Shown: positions 44,807 through 51,888 of the stretch, in pieces
How the letters are laid out: every line of letters begins with the position of its first letter
How positions within the stretch are numbered: the first letter of the stretch is position 1
From: Planctomycetota bacterium
GTDB taxonomy: Bacteria; Planctomycetota; B15-G4
Direction: 5' to 3'
Length of the DNA: 64,000 bases
Assembly (NCBI GenBank): GCA_021604805.1
Contig: BQJR01000003.1
Coordinates: forward strand, 372,001-436,000
Program-made: the position numbers and the translations under genes
The notes under the pieces: generated by a model
The model's database searches: none
What the model was told of the DNA's origin: nothing
Seen by the model: the letters and a program-made list of their open reading frames with translations, nothing else

Positions 44807-45559
44807 GTGAATCTGCTGCTCACCGACCTCGGCCTGATCATGGGCGCTGGCCTGCTCGGCGCGCTGCCGCTGTTGCGCAAGCGGAGCAGTGAGCGCTGGC
44901 TGCACACGGCGCTCGGCCTGTCCACCGGCGTGTTCCTCGGCGCGCTCTTCCTGCACTTGCTGCCGCAGCTCGCCACGCGCTTGCAGAGCGGCGACGCCGA
45001 GTTGTCCGCGCCGCTGCTCTGGGGTTCGGTGCTCGCCGGCGCTCTGTTGCTCGGCTTGTTGCGCGCGCTCGCGTTGCGTCCGCATGGACACGACGAGCTG
45101 CAACACCATCGCGCCGTGGGCTTCGGTGCGCTCACCGGCCTGTCCCTGCACGCGTTCACCGCGGGCTTGGGTTACGCCGTATTGGCGCACTCCCACCACG
45201 TGGCGCAACCCATGCTGCTCGCCATCGTCGGGCACAAGGCCTTCGAGTCCTTCTCGCTGACCACGCTGCTGCAGCTCGCGGGGCTGGCACGCGCGCGCGT
45301 GTTCCTGATCGTGTTCGGCTTCGCCTTGCTCACGCCACTGGGCGCCTTGCTGGCTGACACGGCCTTGGTGGCCGCGAGCCCGGCGCTCTCCGACGTGCTG
45401 CTCGGCCTGGCCACCGGGACCTTCCTCTACGTCTGCCTCGCGGAGTTGCTGCCCGAGGTGTTCCACCATCGCGAAGACGTGCTCGCGAAGGTCACTCTGC
45501 TCGGACTCGGCGTGGGCGCGATGGCGCTGCTCGAGCTCGGCGGCGAGCACGCTGGTTAG
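44807..45559 (+). CDS. ZIP-family metal transporter
   Basis: 250 residues from GTG at 44807; upstream in-frame codons would add a non-conserved segment. About eight helices are visible, with the metal-site helices 'LTGLSLHAFTAGLGYAVLA' (helix 4) and 'VGHKAFESFSLTTLLQL' (helix 5, His and Glu), in the ZIP pattern. The loop between helices 3 and 4 has 'PHGHDELQHHRA', a histidine-rich metal-binding loop. It probably imports zinc or another divalent metal. It precedes the metallophosphoesterase lipoprotein by 10 bases, so the two are likely co-transcribed. Confidence 0.85.
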   Translation: MNLLLTDLGLIMGAGLLGALPLLRKRSSERWLHTALGLSTGVFLGALFLHLLPQLATRLQSGDAELSAPLLWGSVLAGALLLGLLRALALRPHGHDELQHHRAVGFGALTGLSLHAFTAGLGYAVLAHSHHVAQPMLLAIVGHKAFESFSLTTLLQLAGLARARVFLIVFGFALLTPLGALLADTALVAASPALSDVLLGLATGTFLYVCLAELLPEVFHHREDVLAKVTLLGLGVGAMALLELGGEHAG

Positions 45560-45569
45560 ACTGCTGCGC

Positions 45570-47261
45570 ATGCGACTCCCCTCTCGCGCTGCGATGATCG
45601 CGCTGGTCTGCCTGGTCGGCCTGCTGGCTTGTGCCGACGAGCCGCCCGCGTCGCCGCATCGTTTCCTCAACACGGAGCTGCTCTTCGCGCCGCGCACGGA
45701 CGGCGTCACGCTGGCGATGATGGCCGCCGAAGCGCTGCAGCTGCGCGTGCACTACGGAGTGGGCGACACACGCGATCGGGTCAGCGATGTGATCCACGCG
45801 CAACCCGAACGCGTGGCCAGCGTCGAGCTCCAGGAGCTCCCACCCGGCGTGCGCGCGACCTACCAAGTGTTCGTGAGGCGCGCGCAGGAAGCCGACTTCA
45901 CCGCGCGCGACGTGCACAGCTTCCGCACGCTGCACGCGCCGCACGCACCGCACGCACCGCACGCACCGCACGCACCGCACGCGCCGCACGTGCCGGGCGC
46001 GGATGCGGACCGAGCGAGCCCTTCCGATGCGAACGCTTCCGGCAACGCGGGCGAGTCGTCGTCTCGGCAAGCGCCCGAGCTGCGCTTCGCCATCGCGGCC
46101 GATCCTCACACGTTTCAGAACTGGGCGCAGCACCACTGCCAAGCCAGGGACACCGGTTGGCGCACGCTCGACGCGAGCCTCACGCGCTTGGCGGCGTCGC
46201 GCGAACTCGACTTCCTGCTGATCGGCACCGACAGCGCCATGACCAAGTGCGGCGCCGGTTGCCCGAGTTGTGAGATCGACGGCGTGACCGTGGCCGCCAA
46301 GGACGCCGTGGGTCTCGACGACGCCGCGCTGCGTTACCGCTCGGTGTTCGGCCCCGAGGTGTACGGACGCGTGAGCGCCGACTTGCCGCTGCTCTACATG
46401 CTCGGCGATCACGACGGCGAGCGCGGTTGGGGCAGCGTCGAGGGCGCCTGCGGTTACACGCTCGAGGAACTCGCGTGGAGCGAAGAGGCGCGGCGGCGCA
46501 CGGTGCCGCGGCGTCCGCCTGAGAGCCCGGGAACGCCCGCGAGCGGCAGCGATCGTTACTACAGCGTGCGTCACGGAGCGCTGCAGATCCTCGTGCTCGA
46601 CGTGCTCAACGGCACCACGCGCGCGCCCACCGATCCCGAAGCCTGGAGCCTCGGCGCCGAGCAACTCGACTGGTTCGAACGCACGCTGGCCGCGTCGGAC
46701 GCCACCTTCAAGATCGTGTTCGCGGAACACTTGCTCGGCGGACTGCGCGCGCCCGAGGGCAACAAGGCGTCGATCTGTTGGAAGGGACGCGGCGGCATCA
46801 CCGCCACCGAGAACGGCTCACCGCGCGGCCGCTTCGTGGGCGAACAGGCCGTGGTGCAAGCGCTGATGAAGCAGCACGGCGCGCAACTCTTCGTGAGCTT
46901 CCACGATCACGTGGTGGCCTTCGGTGAGAAGCTCGAAGCCGACGGTTCGGGGTCCGGCGTGGGTTACCTGATCGCCGGGCAGTGCGCCGGGCCGCCGCTT
47001 GGCGAGGTGGCACCGTCGCCGCCGCCGTGGTCGAACGAGGCCTGGTACCGGCAGGCCATGGATTACGACGGCGACGGCGTCCCCGAGTTCGAAACCGACG
47101 TGAGCGGCACCTTGGAGAAGGGCGTGTTCTTCGTGCGCGTCGTCGGCGACGAGCGCATCGAACTCGACTACCTGCGCAGCGATCCCGACCCCACCCGCGA
47201 CGGCGAACGCATCTTGCGTCTGCTCGTCACGCCCGACGGTCCGCTGATCCCCGCGCGCTAG
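45570..47261 (+). CDS. Metallophosphoesterase-type lipoprotein with His-Ala-Pro repeat
   Basis: 563 residues from ATG. The signal ends at lipobox 'LVGLLAC' (Cys21). A fibronectin-like/purple-phosphatase N-terminal domain (about 30-125) is followed by a run of His-Ala-Pro units and a Ser/Ala-rich linker. The phosphoesterase domain then has metal-ligand motifs 'FAIAADPHTF' (Asp-x-His), 'LLYMLGDHDGERGW', 'KIVFAEHLLGG' and 'VSFHDHVVAFGE'. The layout resembles secreted PhoD/purple acid phosphatases that cleave phosphomonoesters or diesters. The substrate is unknown; it may serve phosphorus scavenging. It ends in TAG. Confidence 0.78.
   Translation: MRLPSRAAMIALVCLVGLLACADEPPASPHRFLNTELLFAPRTDGVTLAMMAAEALQLRVHYGVGDTRDRVSDVIHAQPERVASVELQELPPGVRATYQVFVRRAQEADFTARDVHSFRTLHAPHAPHAPHAPHAPHAPHVPGADADRASPSDANASGNAGESSSRQAPELRFAIAADPHTFQNWAQHHCQARDTGWRTLDASLTRLAASRELDFLLIGTDSAMTKCGAGCPSCEIDGVTVAAKDAVGLDDAALRYRSVFGPEVYGRVSADLPLLYMLGDHDGERGWGSVEGACGYTLEELAWSEEARRRTVPRRPPESPGTPASGSDRYYSVRHGALQILVLDVLNGTTRAPTDPEAWSLGAEQLDWFERTLAASDATFKIVFAEHLLGGLRAPEGNKASICWKGRGGITATENGSPRGRFVGEQAVVQALMKQHGAQLFVSFHDHVVAFGEKLEADGSGSGVGYLIAGQCAGPPLGEVAPSPPPWSNEAWYRQAMDYDGDGVPEFETDVSGTLEKGVFFVRVVGDERIELDYLRSDPDPTRDGERILRLLVTPDGPLIPAR
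45933..45995 (+). repeat. In-frame 9-bp microsatellite encoding His-Ala-Pro
   Basis: Seven units of CACGCACCG or near variants (CACGCGCCG at both ends of the core, CACGTGCCG last) lie in frame and encode six HAP and one HVP triplets in the metallophosphoesterase linker. Copy number can change by slippage without a frameshift, and the His density could bind metal. Confidence 0.9.
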
Positions 47262-47479
47262 GCGTCGAAGAGCGCACGGCACAGCGCGCGCGGCACAACG
47301 CCTGCGACGCGCGCGTGCTGTGCACAACGGGTGGCCCTTCGCCGCGCGCGGCGGTTCGCGAAGCCTTCGTGCCGGGGAGGTGTCCGTCTCGTGGCGCAAC
47401 GTGGCGCGAGCCGAGCCGTGGTTAGGCTGCACGCCGTTCCGCGGCAGACCCAGCCGCCCCACCCACAGGAACCGACACG

Positions 47480-48886
47480 ATGATGATCCTGCCGCTTCTG
47501 CTACTGCTCGCCTGCGCGCCCTTCGCCAACGAAGCACGCGAGCGCGTCGCCCTCACCTATGAAGACGGCGTGGCCACGCAGCGCGCGCACGGCGCGGTGC
47601 GCATCTTGCTCGACGGCGAGTTGTTGCTCGCGGGCGGAAGCGGACGCGCCACGGAGCAGGGCACCCGGGTCACGAGCGACACCCCCGTGCGCATCGCCTC
47701 CGTCACCAAACTGTTCACTCAACTCGCCGTGCTGCGCCTCGTGCAGGCGGGCACGCTCGACCTCGACCTGCCTGTCGGCCACTACCGCCCGAGCCTGCCC
47801 GCAGTGCTGCGCGATCGCGTGACGCTGCGGCAACTCCTCGCGATGCAGTCGGGTCTGCCGCGCGAACTCACCGACGATTCCGCCACGTCGGGCATCGAGT
47901 TCGACGACGAAGGTCGCGCCGGCCCCTTCCTCGACGCCCTCACCGATCTCCAACTCGAGAGCGAACCAGGCAGCCGCACCGCGTACTCCAATGTGGGGTA
48001 TTGGATGGTGGGTGCCGTGCTCGAAGCTGTGGGCCAGGACACCTGGGAAGCTGTCGTGAAACGCGAAGTGCTCACGCCCCTCGGGCTGGAGGCCACGCGC
48101 GTCGACCACGGCGACGGCAGCGCTCCCGACCAAGCCTGGGGCTTCGTGTTCGACGGCGACGGCGTGCCGCAGCCGGTGGAACCCTTTCACGTGAGTCAAC
48201 GCTACTGCTCGGGCTCGCTGCTCTCTACGGCGCGCGACCTGGCCACCCTCGGCAGCGCCCTGCTGCAACCCGGCTTCCTCGAGCCGCGCACCCACGCCGA
48301 GTTGTTCTCCCGCTTCGGCGCCGCTGATGCCGAGGATCGCGAGTCGCTGAGCGCACTCGGCCACGTCCCCGGCTTCGCGAATGTGCTGCACGTGAACGCG
48401 GCGCACGGGCTGGTGCTCGTGGTGCTCAACAACGCTGTCGGCGACGACCCCATGCAGTCAGGCAGCTTCGCCACGGGAGCGCTCGTCCGCGCAGCCTTGG
48501 GTGACGCGGCCCCACCCCCGCGGAAGGAGGTCTGGTACTACGCCGACAAGGGGCTGCCCGACAGCGCCATGGGTCGCGCCGTCGGCACCTGGATCGAACT
48601 CGTGCGTGCCGGCGATCGCGACGCTCTCATCGCGCGTCACGAAGAGTTCTTCCTGCCCGGTGAGTTCGCACAAGACGGCAACTCCTACGCCGCACTCGCC
48701 GACCTCTTCTTGAGCATGCGCGACCACCTCGGTGGCGGCGACTTCGAGGTCTACTGCTATCGCGACGAGGCCCCGCCGGAGTTCTACCTATGGCTGCGCG
48801 GCGAGGGCCGTGAATTGCGCCTCATGTTCCGCCCGGCTCCCAGCATGCCGACTCACATCAAGGACATCGCCTACCCAGCCTTCTAG
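47480..48886 (+). CDS. Serine beta-lactamase-fold hydrolase (lipoprotein)
   Basis: 468 residues from ATG. The short N-terminus 'MMILPLLLLLAC' ends in a possible lipobox (Cys12). The beta-lactamase/DD-peptidase (class C-like) domain has 'IASVTKLFTQLAVL' with nucleophile Ser74 and Lys77 (Ser-x-x-Lys), 'RTAYSNVGYWMVG' (Tyr-Ser-Asn) and 'HGLVLVVLNN' near the third motif. About 100 further residues form a beta-rich C-terminal domain. Such secreted enzymes are mostly esterases or peptidases, not antibiotic-resistance enzymes. About 220 gene-free bases separate it from the metallophosphoesterase. Confidence 0.85.
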   Translation: MMILPLLLLLACAPFANEARERVALTYEDGVATQRAHGAVRILLDGELLLAGGSGRATEQGTRVTSDTPVRIASVTKLFTQLAVLRLVQAGTLDLDLPVGHYRPSLPAVLRDRVTLRQLLAMQSGLPRELTDDSATSGIEFDDEGRAGPFLDALTDLQLESEPGSRTAYSNVGYWMVGAVLEAVGQDTWEAVVKREVLTPLGLEATRVDHGDGSAPDQAWGFVFDGDGVPQPVEPFHVSQRYCSGSLLSTARDLATLGSALLQPGFLEPRTHAELFSRFGAADAEDRESLSALGHVPGFANVLHVNAAHGLVLVVLNNAVGDDPMQSGSFATGALVRAALGDAAPPPRKEVWYYADKGLPDSAMGRAVGTWIELVRAGDRDALIARHEEFFLPGEFAQDGNSYAALADLFLSMRDHLGGGDFEVYCYRDEAPPEFYLWLRGEGRELRLMFRPAPSMPTHIKDIAYPAF

Positions 48887-48903
48887 TCGCGCAGGCTCAC
48901 TTC

Positions 48904-50853
48904 TCAGGGAACGATGCCCTTCACCGCGTTCGACAGGGACACGCCCAGCACGGCGGCCGGGTCTGTGATGGCCCACTGCACCGAGATCACGAGGCCTGAA
49001 GGCAGTCCCGGCGGCGTGTTGAACATCAGCGGGATCTCACCCGTGGCCCCGGTGGTGGCGAACTTCAGCGCAAGGAACGGGATCGGCACCAGCGTGCCAC
49101 CCCGGAAGGAGGCCGGCGCGACAGGATCGATCGCGGCGAACACTCCCGCGACAGCCGAGGCCGCCGCGTTGCTGAGCGTGAGCGAGTTGCTGGCGCCCGA
49201 GGACAGATCGCCCGTGCCTTCGAGGAGCGGGTCGCCGTTCACGCCGGCGAGCGCGAAGCCTGCGTCGCAGAAGGCGGAGGTCTCGCCGATCGCCCCGAGG
49301 TCGAACACGTGAGCTGCCCCTGAACGCGAAACGCTGTTGTCGGACGGGTCGCCGTTGACCCCGGTGCTGCCGCCGTCTTCATTGGGGGCGCCCACCACGA
49401 GCGTGTCGCCGCTGAGCGCCAGGTGATGACCGAACTCATCCCCGGTGAAGGCGTCCGCGTTCTGGGTGTCGGGCGCTTTGAGATAGGCCTGTTGCGTCCA
49501 ACTCGTGCCGTCGCGAACGAACATGTAAGCCGCGCCCGACTTGCTGCCTCCGGCGCCGTTGGCCTGGCTGCCATTGACGCCCGTGGAATTGCTGTCTTCG
49601 AGGCTGGCACTCACCACGAGCGTGTCGCCGGAGAGCGCCACAGCCCGGCCGAAGCGGTCTTCGGACTCGGTGTTGGAAGCCTTCACGTAAGCCTGGTGAG
49701 ACCAGGTCGTGCCGTCGCGCACGAACACGTAGGCCGCGCCGGCGTGAAACGATTCGTTGTCGGTCCCGTCACCGTCCACGCCGCTGGCGCTGCTGTCTTC
49801 GGAGATGGCGCCGACCGCAACCGTGTCGCCGGAGATCGCCACGGTGTTCCCGAAGTTGTCGCCACCCTCCGTGTTGGACGCCTTGAGGTAGGCCTGCTGC
49901 GACCAACTCGCGCCGCTGCCGACGAACACGTAGGCCGCACCGGCGAGGCTGTCGCTGTTGTCGGACGGGTCGCCGTCGACTCCCGTGGCGCTGCTGTCCT
50001 CGGCGGTCGCCGTCACGACGATGGTGTCGCCGGCGATCGCGACGGCAGTCCCGAAGCCATCGCCGCTGTCGGTGTTGGATGCCTTGAGGTAGGCACGCTG
50101 CGTCCAAGTCGTTCCCGAGCGCACGAACACGTAGGCGGCACCTGAGCTGGCCGCGCTGTTGTTGCCCTGGTTGCCATTGACCCCCGTGGAACCGCTGTCC
50201 TCAGAGCGCGCCCCCACGACGAGCGTGTCTCCGGAGATCGCCACGGCGCCTCCGAAACGGTCGGCGGTTTGGACGTTGCTTGCCTTGAGGTACGCCTGCT
50301 GAGTCCAGGTCGTGCCCTCGCGGACGAACACGTAGGCCGCACCCGCGGCGCCGGAGCCGTTGTCGGACGAGTCGCCGTCGACCCCCGAGGCGCTGCTGTC
50401 TTCCTCGGGCGCCCCCACAACGATGGTGTCGCCGGAGATCGCCACGCTGAGGCCGAACATGTCGAAGGCCTCGGTGTTCGACGGCTTGAGGAAGGCCTGC
50501 TGGGTCCAAGAGATGCCGTCGCGCACGAACACGAAGGCCGCGCCTGCGTCTTCGGCGCCGTTGTTGAACTGGTAGCCATTCACGCCGGTGGCGGGACTGT
50601 CTTCGCCGTAGGCTCCTACCACGAGGGTGTCGCCTGAGATCGCCACGGCCTGCCCGAAGAAGTCGAGGCTCTCGGCGTTGGAGGCCTTGAGGTACGCCTG
50701 CTGCGCCAAGAGTTGCTTGGCTTGCCAGGCGGAGCGAGCATCCGTCCAGTCTTCGGCGCTGACACCCTCGGGGACGGGCGTGACCTGCCCGGCAACGGAG
50801 CCTGCAAAGAGGATCAGGCCCAGCGAGATCGAGCGAGCAAAGGTGGCGTCCAT
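48904..50853 (-). CDS. Secreted FG-GAP repeat protein (seven repeats)
   Basis: 649 residues from ATG with a signal peptide 'SISLGLILFAGSVAGQ'. Seven repeats of about 63-65 residues follow, each with 'QQAYLKASNTE..DxFG', 'AVAISGDTLVVGA' and 'GAAYVFVRDGTTW'. This is the FG-GAP form predicted to make a seven-bladed beta-propeller. The C-terminal ~110 residues are a separate domain ('SNSLTLSNAAASAVAGVFA', 'GEIPLMFNTPPGLPSGLVI'). It is probably a surface or secreted protein binding ligands or surfaces. The repeats are similar at DNA level, so copy number may vary. It is convergent with the preceding hydrolase gene. Confidence 0.85.
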   Translation of the reverse strand: MDATFARSISLGLILFAGSVAGQVTPVPEGVSAEDWTDARSAWQAKQLLAQQAYLKASNAESLDFFGQAVAISGDTLVVGAYGEDSPATGVNGYQFNNGAEDAGAAFVFVRDGISWTQQAFLKPSNTEAFDMFGLSVAISGDTIVVGAPEEDSSASGVDGDSSDNGSGAAGAAYVFVREGTTWTQQAYLKASNVQTADRFGGAVAISGDTLVVGARSEDSGSTGVNGNQGNNSAASSGAAYVFVRSGTTWTQRAYLKASNTDSGDGFGTAVAIAGDTIVVTATAEDSSATGVDGDPSDNSDSLAGAAYVFVGSGASWSQQAYLKASNTEGGDNFGNTVAISGDTVAVGAISEDSSASGVDGDGTDNESFHAGAAYVFVRDGTTWSHQAYVKASNTESEDRFGRAVALSGDTLVVSASLEDSNSTGVNGSQANGAGGSKSGAAYMFVRDGTSWTQQAYLKAPDTQNADAFTGDEFGHHLALSGDTLVVGAPNEDGGSTGVNGDPSDNSVSRSGAAHVFDLGAIGETSAFCDAGFALAGVNGDPLLEGTGDLSSGASNSLTLSNAAASAVAGVFAAIDPVAPASFRGGTLVPIPFLALKFATTGATGEIPLMFNTPPGLPSGLVISVQWAITDPAAVLGVSLSNAVKGIVP

Positions 50854-51171
50854 GGGATTCCCCGTGTGTGGAAACTGGCCGACTCGCGGGGGGGCCTGCT
50901 AAGGACCAACCCCGCGCCCCGTTCAGGTTCACCCGGGTGGCGAAATCCGTCCAGGTCGAATCGGCTCCCTGCCCCGGCGAGGAGCAAGTGGTACCAGTGG
51001 TTCAGCGCGATGGGTCGGGGCGAGGCTGACTCTGGTGCCCCGGGTTCGAGGGCGGGTCGTCCTGACGGGGCTCCCATGGCGCGGCGTCCGAGCGCTCAGC
51101 CTGGCGGATGCGCCTCGCCGCATGATGCGGCTCGCTCTCGAGCCCGAAGCGCTCAGATCGCCCGCTCGGCC
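50854..51171. other. Gene-free interval upstream of the FG-GAP gene
   Basis: 318 bases with no supported gene, RNA or clear hairpin. It carries the start region of the FG-GAP gene and the 3' end of the ferredoxin gene, both on the minus strand. Confidence 0.4.
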
Positions 51172-51552
51172 CTACTGTCCGGCGAGGCTGTCACGAGCGG
51201 CGAGTTCGCCGAGCAGGCGCGGGAGCTCGCCGGTAGTGACTCCGGTGCGCAAGCCGCTCTCGCCAGCCAACAAACAGTTCGGCCCAGTGGGACAGGAGTG
51301 CAGGCAGGAGGCTGTGCCGATGGCCAGCGGCTCGCCCGCCGCGGCGCGCGCCTGGAGCGTGGCGAGCAGCTCGGCGCCCCCGCGCTCCATGCACGACCCT
51401 CCCTGGCACACGAGGATCAACCTACGCGCGGAGGGGTTAGCCGTCGCGCGCCGATGCATGACGCCGCGCGCACCGCCGGGCGCAGTGAAGATCGAAAGCG
51501 GACGCAAGCCAGGCGTCGGCGCAAGGTTGGGTGCAGACTCAGCAAAGGTCAT
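51172..51552 (-). CDS. Thioredoxin-like [2Fe-2S] ferredoxin domain protein
   Basis: 126 residues from ATG at 51552; the open frame continues upstream but without protein-like sequence. The core 'RRLILVCQGGSCMERGGAEL' and 'IGTASCLHSCPTGPNCLL' gives Cys-x4-Cys and Cys-x3-Cys, the cluster ligands of thioredoxin-fold [2Fe-2S] ferredoxins (NuoE C-terminal/Aquifex ferredoxin type). It would carry electrons in the cytoplasm. The N-terminal ~45 residues are a Pro/Ala-rich leader. No redox partner gene is adjacent. Confidence 0.78.
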   Translation of the reverse strand: MTFAESAPNLAPTPGLRPLSIFTAPGGARGVMHRRATANPSARRLILVCQGGSCMERGGAELLATLQARAAAGEPLAIGTASCLHSCPTGPNCLLAGESGLRTGVTTGELPRLLGELAARDSLAGQ

Positions 51553-51888
51553 CAGGTTCCTCCCGAGCCCCCGGTATCGGTGCGGCCTGCAAAGCTCTGA
51601 ACGGGTTCTCCACCCCATATCAACAGTGAGGCCGAGACGGAGGCCGGGCGCGACCGAGCCGACGGCGGAAAGCTGCCGGTGGCGCGACAGGCCTCGGAAT
51701 CCCGTCGGGCCACCAGCAGACCTCCCCAACAACCATCGAGGTCGAAGCTTCCGACACGCTGACGCACGGCCTGGATCGAAGTCACGCTGCGGGCGCAGAT
51801 TCTGCGGGCGCAGGGGAAACGCAGCAGCGCGCGATCAACTCGTACCGCTGAAGGCTCTGGCCTGGGGAGCGGGATCCGCGGGGACGCC
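51553..51888. other. Gene-free interval between ferredoxin and metallopeptidase genes
   Basis: 336 bases with no supported gene. Both flanking genes are on the minus strand, so it contains the terminator of the metallopeptidase gene and the promoter of the ferredoxin gene, but no strong hairpin is visible. Confidence 0.4.
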
